Shown here: piece by piece, positions 1 to 7,475 of the stretch | Layout of the letters: each line of letters starts with the position of its first letter | Position numbering within the stretch: the first letter of the stretch is position 1 | From: Lentzea terrae | GTDB taxonomy: Bacteria; Actinomycetota; Actinomycetes; Mycobacteriales; Pseudonocardiaceae | Direction of reading: 5' to 3' | Length of the DNA stretch: 64,000 bases | Assembly: GCF_003265345.1 (NCBI RefSeq) | Contig: NZ_QFWW01000034.1 | Span: forward strand, 129,652 to 193,651 | Made by a program: the position numbers and the translations under genes | The notes under the pieces: generated by a model | What the model saw: only the letters and a program-made list of their open reading frames with translations | Told to the model about the DNA's origin: nothing | Database searches by the model: none

Positions 1-249
1 CCGTCGGGTCTCGCGATCGTGAACGACGTGCTGTTCCTCGCCGCCCTGCGCGGCGAACGCCTGTACCGCATGACGATCAACGGCTCGTCGGTCGGCACCA
101 CCACGTCGCACTTCCAGGGCACCTACGGCCGGCTGCGGACGCCCGAGCCTGCTCCGGACGGTTCGCTGTGGGTCACCACGTCCAACGGTGACAAGGACTC
201 CACAGCGGGCAACAGCAACACCAGGCTCTTGAAGGTCGCGCTGAACTAG
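1..249 (+). CDS. PQQ-dependent sugar dehydrogenase, C-terminal end (partial)
   Basis: This is the last 82 codons of a gene that enters from the left edge. The reading frame is open from base 1 and stops with TAG at 247-249. The residues resemble the last blades of the soluble glucose/sorbosone dehydrogenase beta-propeller family: a PSGLAI blade start, LRGERLYRM, and the closing PAPDGSLWVTTSNGDKD followed by a basic-hydrophobic end. These enzymes oxidise aldose sugars with PQQ and are usually exported, but the N-terminus and active site lie outside the window. A strong hairpin follows the stop. Family assignment is fairly sure; the substrate cannot be told. Confidence 0.75.
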   Translation, partial: PSGLAIVNDVLFLAALRGERLYRMTINGSSVGTTTSHFQGTYGRLRTPEPAPDGSLWVTTSNGDKDSTAGNSNTRLLKVALN

Positions 250-262
250 CTCTCGTACGAAC

Positions 263-299
263 GGAAGAGGCCCCGGACATCACGTCCGGGGCCTCTTCC
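263..299 (+). terminator. Rho-independent-type hairpin
   Basis: A perfect 16-bp stem (263-278 with 284-299) closes a 5-base loop, starting 14 bases after the stop of the sugar dehydrogenase gene. No long T run follows, as is usual in high-GC actinomycetes. Confidence 0.85.
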
Positions 300-401
300 C
301 ACTTCAACATATAGCGCACAGGGGGCCTTGCGGCAAGACCCCGTTCATGCCGCACACTCTGCGACCTCAGCAGGAATCAGTGAGGACTGGGGAGTCGCGA
401 A

Positions 402-1589
402 GTGCGTGTTGTGCTGGCCGGGTACGGATCGCGTGGAGATGTGGAACCGCTGATCGCGCTGGCGGTGGCGGTGCAGAACGCGGGCGCGGAGGTGGTGGTG
501 TGCGTGCCGCCGGACGAGGAGTTCGTTACCCGCCTGGACGAGTTCGGCGTGCCGTTCGTCGCGTTCGGACAGTCGGTGCGCGACCTGGTGACCAGCCGCC
601 CCGTGGACCCGCCGCGCGTTGCGGCAGCGCTGGTCGACGAGTGGTTCGGCCCGGTCGCTCGTGCGGCCGAGGGAGCTGACGTGCTGGTGGCGTCCGGCCT
701 GATGCCCGCCGGTGCGCCGACGGTCGCCGAGCAGTTCGGCCTCCGGTACGTGCTTGCGGCGTTCCACGACATCTCGCTGCCGTCGCCGCACCGCGCGCCG
801 GGTCAGCGGCCGGGCAAGCCGTTCCCGCCGGGGGAGACCGACAACCGGGTGCTGTGGCGCATCGACGCGGAGAACGTGAACGCGATGTACGGCCCGGCGC
901 TCAACACCCACCGTGCGGCGCTCGGCCTGCCGCCGGTGGACAACGTCCGCGACCACGTCTACGAGGGCCAGCTGTTGCTGGCGGCGGATCCGGTGCTCTG
1001 GCCGGTGCCGGAGCTGACGAATCTCGAGGTCACGCAGACCGGCGCGTGGATCCTGCCGGACTCCCGACCGCTCTCGCCCGAGCTGGAGGCGTTCTTGGCC
1101 GCCGGTGAGCCACCGGTGTACGTCGGCTTCGGCAGCATGCCGATGCACGCCTCGAAGGACGTCGGCCAGGTAGCGGTCGACGCGGTCCGCGCGCAGGGCC
1201 GTCGGGTGCTGCTGGCTCGCGGGTGGGCCGGCCTGGCCGAGCTCTCCGGTGACGACTGCTTCGTCGTCGGCGAGGTCAACCAGCAGGCGCTGTTCCCCCG
1301 AGTCGCCGCCGCTGTGCACCACGGTGGCGGCGGCACGACGACGACCGCGGCACGTGCCGGTGCGCCTCAGGTGCTCGTGCCGCAGATGGTGGACCAGCCG
1401 TACTGGGCACGGCGGGTGGCCGACCTCGGCATTGGGGCGGCGCACGACGGTCCGACACCGACGTTCGAGTCGTTGTCGGCCGCGCTGAAGACGGCACTGG
1501 ACCCGGAGACTCGGGTTCGCGCGGCCGAGGTGGCGGCCCAGGTCCGGGCGGACGGGGCGGCGGTGGCCGCGAAGTTGTTGGTCGGCTAG
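402..1589 (+). CDS. GT1-family glycosyltransferase (glycopeptide Gtf type)
   Basis: A 395-residue GT-B fold glycosyltransferase. The N-terminus MRVVLAGYGSRGDVEPLIAL is the acceptor-domain signature of vancomycin/balhimycin-type glycosyltransferases. The C-terminal donor domain has HHGGGGTTTTAARAGAPQ followed by LVPQMVDQPYWARRVADLG, the nucleotide-sugar binding block of this family. The length matches the family (about 390-410). The GTG start at 402 has a GGGGAG ribosome-binding site 7 bases upstream. No peptide synthetase or polyketide genes lie nearby, so it is probably an orphan macrolide/xenobiotic-type glycosyltransferase and the acceptor is unknown. A bidirectional hairpin separates it from the convergent gene. 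Confidence 0.88.
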   Translation: MRVVLAGYGSRGDVEPLIALAVAVQNAGAEVVVCVPPDEEFVTRLDEFGVPFVAFGQSVRDLVTSRPVDPPRVAAALVDEWFGPVARAAEGADVLVASGLMPAGAPTVAEQFGLRYVLAAFHDISLPSPHRAPGQRPGKPFPPGETDNRVLWRIDAENVNAMYGPALNTHRAALGLPPVDNVRDHVYEGQLLLAADPVLWPVPELTNLEVTQTGAWILPDSRPLSPELEAFLAAGEPPVYVGFGSMPMHASKDVGQVAVDAVRAQGRRVLLARGWAGLAELSGDDCFVVGEVNQQALFPRVAAAVHHGGGGTTTTAARAGAPQVLVPQMVDQPYWARRVADLGIGAAHDGPTPTFESLSAALKTALDPETRVRAAEVAAQVRADGAAVAAKLLVG

Positions 1590-1599
1590 AGAAACGCCT

Positions 1600-1626
1600 T
1601 GAGGGGCACCCGCGCGGTGCCCCTCA
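1600..1626. terminator. Bidirectional hairpin between convergent genes
   Basis: An 11-bp perfect stem (1600-1610 with 1616-1626) with a 5-base loop lies between the glycosyltransferase stop and the stop of the minus-strand gene ending at 1630. It can serve both strands. Confidence 0.8.
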
Positions 1627-1629
1627 TCG

Positions 1630-1953
1630 TCAGGCGGGTCGAGCCCGCCATCGGCGCACGAAGATCGTCGTGACCACGTACGTCAGAAACACCAGCTGCG
1701 CACCGGTCAGAGCCGCTGTCGCCCACACCGGCGTTCCCTCGGGAAGTGTTCCCAACGCCAGTGTCGGACCGGCCACGCCACCAACGGCGGCAACGGCCAA
1801 CGACATCGAGTCGGTCAACTCGTGCAACCGGCTCGACGGCCCCTCGACGTGCACGGCATTGTCAGCGAACTCGATGCGCAGCTGTGCCGTGTCGCCAGGC
1901 TCCTCGTTCGGCTCCGGCTCGCCCACTTCCGGAGTCACAACACCTGTGCTCAC
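1630..1953 (-). CDS. Small membrane protein of unknown function
   Basis: A 107-residue protein with an acidic, Pro/Glu-rich N-terminus (PEVGEPEPNEEPGD). A short soluble part follows (about residues 20-45), then two hydrophobic segments (about 48-70 and 76-97) and a basic tail RRWRARPA, so it looks like a two-helix membrane protein. The GTG start at 1953 is chosen because AAAGGA lies 6 bases upstream; a longer in-frame extension has shadow-like composition. The start lies inside an overlapping minus-strand frame (1862-2125), which suggests translational coupling or an old frameshift. I do not recognise the family. Confidence 0.6.
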   Translation of the reverse strand: MSTGVVTPEVGEPEPNEEPGDTAQLRIEFADNAVHVEGPSSRLHELTDSMSLAVAAVGGVAGPTLALGTLPEGTPVWATAALTGAQLVFLTYVVTTIFVRRWRARPA

Positions 1954-2125
1954 AAGTGTTCCTTTCACCCCCTGGCGCAACCATTGCGCCCAATCTGAGC
2001 GCGGCGGCCAGATGGACCTCGGCGGTGTCTGAGTCGGACACCGCGTCACGCAACGCCAGCCGGAGGCCAGTCCCCCCGAACTCGGCCTGCAGCCAGTGCT
2101 TGCGCACGGTCCACCCCATGAGCAT
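1862..2125 (-). CDS. Possible small protein overlapping the 1630-1953 gene
   Basis: An 87-codon frame. Its first about 50 codons look coding: high GC3 and a sensible sequence, WTVRKHWLQAEFGGTGLRLA, then ALRDAVSDSDTAEVHLA. The last about 35 codons are Cys/Arg rich with poor third-position GC, and they overlap the start of the downstream gene. Either this is a short upstream gene that simply runs on, or it is the true N-terminal part of the downstream membrane protein separated by a frameshift. No family was recognised. It is divergent from the ribbon-helix-helix-like gene at 2217. Confidence 0.35.
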   Translation of the reverse strand: MLMGWTVRKHWLQAEFGGTGLRLALRDAVSDSDTAEVHLAAALRLGAMVAPGGERNTCEHRCCDSGSGRAGAERGAWRHGTAAHRVR

Positions 2126-2216
2126 AGCGCTGCGGCCGACCGCAAAGTCAACCGATTTGCCACATTTTCTGTGTCAAAAAGTGGCCGAGGATGTGTTGAT
2201 CTGCGAGGATGGAGGC

Positions 2217-2444
2217 ATGACTCAGCAGGACAAGCCGGCCGTCGTCGAGCGGGTCAACGTCGCGTTGATCGCCGACTCCGCCGCAGCGCTGGGCAAGCTC
2301 CAGGCGCGCACCGGCATGAAGAAGGTCGACATCGTGAACCGGGCCGTGCAGCTTTACGAGTTCCTCGAAGCGGAGATGCGTGAGGGCAAGGAACTCGTCG
2401 TGCGGGACCCGGACGGCATCGACCGCCTGGTCAAGATCTTCTGA
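2217..2444 (+). CDS. Ribbon-helix-helix-like small protein
   Basis: A 75-residue protein. The central part, ADSAAALGKLQARTGMKKVD then IVNRAVQLYEFLEAEM, has the spacing of a short helix-helix dimerisation/DNA-binding unit common in small actinobacterial RHH-type proteins. The C-terminal strand is rich in charged residues (KELVVRDPDG). The ATG at 2217 is preceded by GAGG at 2205-2208, a good distance away. No toxin gene follows, so it is not clearly an antitoxin. DNA binding is inferred from fold-like features, not shown. Confidence 0.65.
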   Translation: MTQQDKPAVVERVNVALIADSAAALGKLQARTGMKKVDIVNRAVQLYEFLEAEMREGKELVVRDPDGIDRLVKIF

Positions 2445-2580
2445 CGAAGACAACCAGACGGTGGAGAACTCCACCGGACGGTGGACGCCCACGTTCCACC
2501 GCTGTTTCAGCAGCCGGGCTGATGCGTGCCGAGCCGTGCGATTGGGAGGTTGAAGACCTCACAGTCGTAAGGAGCGAGGC

Positions 2581-4155
2581 ATGCGAGAAAACCAGGTGAG
2601 CCGGCGCGGCCTGCTCGCCGGCGCGGGCGCCGCGGCGGTCGTGCTGGCGGCGGGCCGGGGCGAGGCGGCAGCGGAGACCAGTGCAGCGGTGATCGTGCGC
2701 CCCGGCGACTCCCGCTACGAGAACCTGTTGCGCGGCAACAACTTCCGCTTCGTCAACCGGCCGGACGAGATTCGCGTGGCCGCGTCGGCGGACCAGGTGG
2801 TGCGGGCGGTGCGGGATGCGGTGCGCTCAAACCGGCGGATCGCCATGCGCAGTGGCGGGCACTGCTTCGAGAACCTCACCGCGGGCCAGGACGTCCGGCT
2901 GTTGCTGGATCTTTCGCCGATGAACGCGGTCGGGTACGACGCGGGGAAGCGGGCGTTCTTCGTCGAGCCGGGAGCGACGCTGGGCCAGGTGTATCGGGCG
3001 TTGCTCACCGGCTGGAACGTGACGATCCCCGGTGGCGGTTGTCCCGAGGTCGGTGCGGGCGGCCACATCGCGGGTGGTGGGTACGGGCCGTTGTCGCGGC
3101 GGTACGGGTCGGTGGTGGATCACCTGTACGGCGTGGAAGTCGTGGTGGCAGACGGCCGCACGGTCACGGCCACCCGCGAACCGGATGACCCGAACCGCGA
3201 CCTGTGGTGGGCGCACACCGGGGGCGGCGGTGGGAACTTCGGTGTGGTGACGCGGTACTGGCTGCGGTCGCCGGGAGCCACCGGCGGGCCGGGGCAGCTG
3301 CTGCCCCCGGCGCCGAAGGAGATGCTGCAGCACGTCATTTTCTGGTCGTGGGAACACCTCACCGAGCAGACCCTCGCGAGACTGATCCGCAACTTCGGCG
3401 AGTGGCATGAACGCAACAGTGCGCCCGGTGCAAGAGAAGCCGGGGTGTACGGGATTCTCGAGGCGTCGCACCGCACGGGCGGCACTGCGTTCCTGTCCGT
3501 GCAGCTCGACGCGGGGCTGCCGGACGCCGACGGCCTGGCAACGCGGTTCGTCGAGGCGGTGACCGCGGGCGTCGACGTGCCCCGCGCTCTCGATCTGCGG
3601 CGCACGATGCCGTGGCTGCACCGGATGACGTGGCCGGGCACCGGTGAACCGGGTGACGTGCTCACCCGGCGCTACAAGATCAAGACGGGCTACCTGCGCC
3701 GCCAGTTCACCGAGGCGCAACTCGCAGCCGTGTGCCGCAACCTCACGAACGACGGTGTGCCCGGAGGCAGTCTGCTGCTCGTCGGTTACGGCGGCCAGGC
3801 CGGCGCGGTGGCGCCCGATGCCACCGCGATCGCCCAGCGCGACGAGGTGATGAAGGCGGTCTACCAGGCGATCTGGGCCGACGAGGCCGACGACGCGGCC
3901 AACCTGGCCTGGGTGCGCAACTTCTACCGTGACGTGTACGCCGAGACCGGTGGCGTTCCGGTGCCCAATGACGTCAACGACGGTTCGTACATCAACTACG
4001 CGAACGCCGACCTCGCCGATCCGGCGTGGAACACCTCGGGGGTGTCCGCGCAACGGCTCTACTACAAGGACAACTACCCGCGCCTGCAACGGGTGAAGGC
4101 GAAGTGGGATCCGCGCAACGTCTTCCGGCACTCCCTGTCCGTGCAGCCGCAGTAG
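2581..4155 (+). CDS. Secreted BBE-like FAD-linked oxidase
   Basis: A 524-residue berberine-bridge-enzyme-type oxidoreductase. A twin-arginine signal (SRRGLLAGAGAAAVVLAAG) predicts Tat export. The FAD_binding_4 domain has RSGGHC (His94) and GGGCPEVGAGG (Cys154), the two residues that bind FAD covalently in bicovalent flavoenzymes of this family. The C-terminal BBE motif YINYANADL and the end YPRLQRVKAKWDPRNVF are present. Such enzymes oxidise sugars or natural products with oxygen. GGAG lies 7 bases before the ATG. The substrate is unknown; the gene stands alone ahead of a two-component system. Confidence 0.9.
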   Translation: MRENQVSRRGLLAGAGAAAVVLAAGRGEAAAETSAAVIVRPGDSRYENLLRGNNFRFVNRPDEIRVAASADQVVRAVRDAVRSNRRIAMRSGGHCFENLTAGQDVRLLLDLSPMNAVGYDAGKRAFFVEPGATLGQVYRALLTGWNVTIPGGGCPEVGAGGHIAGGGYGPLSRRYGSVVDHLYGVEVVVADGRTVTATREPDDPNRDLWWAHTGGGGGNFGVVTRYWLRSPGATGGPGQLLPPAPKEMLQHVIFWSWEHLTEQTLARLIRNFGEWHERNSAPGAREAGVYGILEASHRTGGTAFLSVQLDAGLPDADGLATRFVEAVTAGVDVPRALDLRRTMPWLHRMTWPGTGEPGDVLTRRYKIKTGYLRRQFTEAQLAAVCRNLTNDGVPGGSLLLVGYGGQAGAVAPDATAIAQRDEVMKAVYQAIWADEADDAANLAWVRNFYRDVYAETGGVPVPNDVNDGSYINYANADLADPAWNTSGVSAQRLYYKDNYPRLQRVKAKWDPRNVFRHSLSVQPQ

Positions 4156-4180
4156 ATTGGCGGCCGGGGGAGGAGAGCGC

Positions 4181-5347
4181 ATGTGGCCGATCCGGTTGTC
4201 GTGGTGGCCGTTCGCGTTGCTGGCGGCGCTGACCGCGGCCTGGACGATCGGCTGGGCGGCCACGCTCGCCGACCTGATTCTGGCCGCGTCCGTGGCCCTG
4301 TGGATGCTCGCGCCGCACGCGTTGCGGCCCGACTGGCAGGAGCGGGCATGGGTGCGCATGACGTTCTGCGTCGTACTCGTCCTGTTCGCGGCGGTTCTGG
4401 TGCTCAAGAACCCGTTGTTCGGGTTCTTCACGCCGGTGGCGTACTTCTGGGCGTTCCGGCTCGTCGGCTGGCCGTGGCAGCTCGTGGCCGTCGCCGCGGT
4501 GGCAGTGGTGGCCGGCACGGCGCAGTCGTACGGCGTGGACCGGACGACGCTCGGCGGCGTGGCGCTCTGGGCCGCGGTGGTGGTCGGGAACGCCGTGCCG
4601 TTGTGTGCTTACGCCTTCGTCGCCCGGCAGGCCGACCGGCAGAGCGACGAACGCGAGCAGGCCTACCGCAGGCTGGCGGAGTCGTTGGCGGAGAACGAGG
4701 CCCTGCACGAACAACTGCTCGCGCAGGCGCGTGATGCCGCGGTGCGGGACGAACGGCAGCGGATGGCGCGGGAGATCCACGACACCCTGGCGCAGGGCCT
4801 CACCGCCATCATCAGCCAGCTCCGCGCGGCCGAGACCGCCGGCGACGAGTGGCGCGGACATGTCGCCACCGCAACGGAACTGGCGGCGGAGAGCCTGCGG
4901 GAGGCCCGGCGGTCGGTGCACGCGCTGCGCCCGGAGCCGCTGAGCACGGCGCGGCTGAGCGAGGAGTTGCGGGGCGTCGCCGAACGGTGGTCGGCACTGC
5001 ACGGGATTCCGGTCGAGGTCACGACGACGGGCCCGGCGCGGCGGATCCGGCCGGAGGCGGAGACCGCGTTGCTGCGGATCGCGCAGGAGGCGTTGACGAA
5101 CGTGGCCAAGCACGCGCGGGCTAGCCGGGTGGGCGTGACGCTGTCGTACCTCGATCGCGAGGCGGCGCTGGACGTGCGTGACGACGGCACGGGGTTCGGG
5201 GCGCTGCCGGGCACCGGTGGGTTCGGGCTGATCTCGATGCGCCAGCGGGTCGAGAGCGTGTCCGGCACCCTGGAGATCGAGTCCGAACCGGGTGGCGGCA
5301 CGGGCATCTCGGCCCGCGTGCCCGTCGAAGCGGAGGTGCACGCGTGA
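4181..5347 (+). CDS. NarL-type sensor histidine kinase
   Basis: A 388-residue membrane kinase. About five hydrophobic segments occupy residues 1-145, followed by a short coiled linker. The HisKA_3 dimerisation domain has RQRMAREIHDTLAQGL with phospho-acceptor His200, and the C-terminal HATPase has ALTNVAKHA (N box) and DDGTGF (G1), then GLISMRQRVE. The ATG at 4181 is preceded by GGAGGA, better than upstream alternatives. It overlaps the next gene by 4 bases, so kinase and regulator form one unit. No extracellular sensor domain is visible, so the signal is likely perceived within the membrane. Confidence 0.93.
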   Translation: MWPIRLSWWPFALLAALTAAWTIGWAATLADLILAASVALWMLAPHALRPDWQERAWVRMTFCVVLVLFAAVLVLKNPLFGFFTPVAYFWAFRLVGWPWQLVAVAAVAVVAGTAQSYGVDRTTLGGVALWAAVVVGNAVPLCAYAFVARQADRQSDEREQAYRRLAESLAENEALHEQLLAQARDAAVRDERQRMAREIHDTLAQGLTAIISQLRAAETAGDEWRGHVATATELAAESLREARRSVHALRPEPLSTARLSEELRGVAERWSALHGIPVEVTTTGPARRIRPEAETALLRIAQEALTNVAKHARASRVGVTLSYLDREAALDVRDDGTGFGALPGTGGFGLISMRQRVESVSGTLEIESEPGGGTGISARVPVEAEVHA

Positions 5348-5985
5348 TCACGCTGCTGGTCGTGGACGACCATCCGGTGGTGCGGGACGGGCTGACCAGC
5401 ATGTTCGCCCGCGATCCAGACTTCGAGGTGCTCGGCGAGGCCGCGGACGGTGCCGAGGCCGTGCGGCTGGCGGTGGCCCTGCGCCCGGACGTGGTCCTGA
5501 TGGACCTGCAGATGCCGGGGGTCGACGGCTTGAGCGCGATCAGGGAGCTCACCGAGGGGGCGTGCGAGTCGCGTGTGCTCGTGTTGACCACCTACGACAC
5601 CGATGATCATGTCCTGCCCGCGATCGAGGCGGGTGCCACCGGTTACCTGCTGAAGGACGCCGGACGCGACGAGCTGGTGCGTGCGGTGCGGGCGGCGGCC
5701 CGTGGCGAGGCCGTGCTCGCACCGTCGGCGGCCGCCGTGCTGATGAACCGGGTGCGCAAGCCGGCGCCCGGACTGCTGAGCCAGCGCGAGCTGGAGGTGC
5801 TGCGGCTGGTGGCGGCCGGGGCGACGAACCGCGAGGCGGCGGCCAAGCTCTTCCTCACCGAGGCCACCGTGAAGTCCCACACGCTCAACATCTACGCCAA
5901 GCTCGGGGTGAACGACCGCGCGGCCGCCGTGGCCGAGGCGTTCAACCGCGGTCTGCTGGTCGCAGGCCGTCGAGGAGCAGAGTGA
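5344..5985 (+). CDS. NarL/LuxR-type response regulator
   Basis: A 213-residue regulator with an N-terminal receiver domain (acidic pair D8/D9, phospho-acceptor Asp54 in LMDLQMPG, conserved Lys in YLLKDAG) and a C-terminal LuxR helix-turn-helix (LSQRELEVLRLVAAGATN, then TVKSHTLNIYAKLGV). The GTG start overlaps the kinase stop as GTGA. It is the partner of the kinase at 4181. Its 3' end overlaps the convergent TetR gene by 44 bases. Confidence 0.94.
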   Translation: MITLLVVDDHPVVRDGLTSMFARDPDFEVLGEAADGAEAVRLAVALRPDVVLMDLQMPGVDGLSAIRELTEGACESRVLVLTTYDTDDHVLPAIEAGATGYLLKDAGRDELVRAVRAAARGEAVLAPSAAAVLMNRVRKPAPGLLSQRELEVLRLVAAGATNREAAAKLFLTEATVKSHTLNIYAKLGVNDRAAAVAEAFNRGLLVAGRRGAE

Positions 5986-6493
5986 TCAACCGGCGCGGGT
6001 TGTAGCGCGGGTCGTCGTCCCTGCCGATGCAGAGGTTGCCGATCCCGCGCATCAGCTCGTACGGCTGGATGTCCTCGATCCCGCTCGCTTCGAGCAACTT
6101 GCCGCACACCGGCCCGAGCCGATCGATGAAGTACGCGTGCAAAGACTCGAACCCGCTGCTGTCCGACTGCATCGCGCCGGCCAGCCCGTGCTTGGTCACC
6201 AGGAAGTCCACGAACAGGTCGATCCACGCGCGCAACGCCGCGAACGGCGAGTCCGAAGTGGACAGCAGTGCCGGGCCGGCCTCGGCGCACGCCTCGACCT
6301 GGTGCCGGTAGACGGCGACGACGAGGTCCGCGCGGGTGGGGAAGTGCCGGTAGATCGTGCCCATGCCGACGCCGGCCTCGGCCGCGATCTCCCGGATCGG
6401 CGCGTCGACGCCGGACCTGACGAACACCTCGGCCGCGGCCGCGAGCAACGTCTGCTCGTTGCGCACGGCGTCAGCTCGCTTGCGTGGTGGCAC
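5942..6493 (-). CDS. TetR-family repressor
   Basis: A 183-residue protein. The N-terminal helix-turn-helix reads LLAAAAEVFVRSGVDAPIRE, then IAAEAGVGMGTIYRHFPTRADL, typical of TetR. The C-terminal ligand domain resembles the SACE_7040/TetR_C_33-like type (DLFVDFLVTKHGLAGAM, then ELMRGIGNLCIGRDDDPRYN). The GTG start at 6493 is chosen because GGGGAG lies 5 bases upstream; a longer frame to 6562 has no such site. It is divergent from an alpha/beta hydrolase whose promoter region carries palindromes, so it very likely represses that hydrolase and itself. Confidence 0.9.
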   Translation of the reverse strand: MPPRKRADAVRNEQTLLAAAAEVFVRSGVDAPIREIAAEAGVGMGTIYRHFPTRADLVVAVYRHQVEACAEAGPALLSTSDSPFAALRAWIDLFVDFLVTKHGLAGAMQSDSSGFESLHAYFIDRLGPVCGKLLEASGIEDIQPYELMRGIGNLCIGRDDDPRYNPRRLITLLLDGLRPADRG

Positions 6494-6514
6494 GCGCACT
6501 CCCCTCGAGCCCGG

Positions 6515-6553
6515 TTGACAAAGCGGAACAGCGCTCCGTATCGTTCCGGAACG
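6515..6553 (+). promoter_or_regulatory. Hydrolase promoter with TetR operator candidates
   Basis: TTGACA (6515-6520), an 18-base spacer, then TATCGT (6539-6544) forms a good housekeeping promoter for the gene at 6594. A perfect 12-bp palindrome CGTTCCGGAACG (6542-6553) overlaps the -10 box, and GGAAC at 6525-6529 adds another half-site. This is the natural place for the divergent TetR protein to bind. Confidence 0.65.
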
Positions 6554-6593
6554 TCGCTCCACTTACGGCGACAGACTACTCGAAGGGGAACCA

Positions 6594-7475
6594 ATGACCG
6601 TGTTCACGGTTAGTCCTGTCGTGCTCGAAATCCCCGAAAGGCCCGTTGACCTGCAGTTGAAGGTGTCCGCGCCGACCGAGGGCAGCGGGTTGCCGATCAT
6701 CCTGCTGTCCCACGGGCAGGGGCACTCGAACCACCTGTCCTCGCTGAACGGCTACGCACCGCTCGCGAACCACTGGGCCGAGCAGGGCTTCGTCGTGCTG
6801 CAGCCGACCCACCTGAGCTCCCGCACGCTCGACCTGCCCGCCGACACCCCTGGTGCACCCATGTTCTGGCAGGAAAGGGCCGAGGACATGGCGCACATCA
6901 TCGACCGGCTCGACGAGATCGAGAAAGCCGTGCCACAGCTGCAGAACCGGCTCGACCGCACGAAGATCGCGGTCGCCGGCCACTCGATGGGCGGGCACAC
7001 GGCGAGCCTGCTGCTGGGCATGAAGACCGAGGGCATCAGCCTCAAAGAGCCCAGGATCAAGGCAGGCGTGCTGCTCGGCACCACCGGCCGCGGTGACGGC
7101 CTCACCGAGTTCGTCGCGACCAACTACCCGTTCATGCTGAGCGCCGACTTCACGGACATGACCACGCCCGCACTCGTCGTCGCGGGCGACAAGGACGGGT
7201 CGGAGCACCTCACGGTCAACGGCCCCGAGTGGCACACGGACCCGTTCCACCTGTCGCCCGCCCCGAAGGACCTGCTCGTCCTCGAAGGCGGGGAACACGG
7301 GCTCGGCGGCGTCTCCGGGTACGACGTCGCCGAGACCACGGACGAGAGTCCCGAACGGGTCGCGGTCGTGCAGCAGCTGACCACGGCCTACCTGCGCAGT
7401 CAGCTGCTCGGGACGGCTGACTGGCAGCAGCAGGCCTCAGTGGGCGTTGGGTTCCGGGTTGACTCCCGGCCGTGA
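6594..7475 (+). CDS. Alpha/beta hydrolase (chlorophyllase/dienelactone hydrolase-like)
   Basis: A 293-residue cytosolic hydrolase. Visible features are the oxyanion region LLSHGQGHSNHL, the nucleophile elbow GHSMGGHTAS, an Asp-containing strand (LVVAGDKDGSEHL) and a late His (LEGGEHGLGG), completing a Ser-Asp-His triad. The family acts on esters or lactones of small molecules. It is divergently paired with a TetR repressor, which suggests induction by its own substrate. The 3' end overlaps the convergent dehydratase gene by 39 bases. Confidence 0.85.
   Translation: MTVFTVSPVVLEIPERPVDLQLKVSAPTEGSGLPIILLSHGQGHSNHLSSLNGYAPLANHWAEQGFVVLQPTHLSSRTLDLPADTPGAPMFWQERAEDMAHIIDRLDEIEKAVPQLQNRLDRTKIAVAGHSMGGHTASLLLGMKTEGISLKEPRIKAGVLLGTTGRGDGLTEFVATNYPFMLSADFTDMTTPALVVAGDKDGSEHLTVNGPEWHTDPFHLSPAPKDLLVLEGGEHGLGGVSGYDVAETTDESPERVAVVQQLTTAYLRSQLLGTADWQQQASVGVGFRVDSRP

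Noticed and set aside
402-1589. Glycopeptide antibiotic cluster suggested by the Gtf-type glycosyltransferase
   Set aside because: No peptide synthetase, P450 or sugar biosynthesis genes lie in the neighbourhood.
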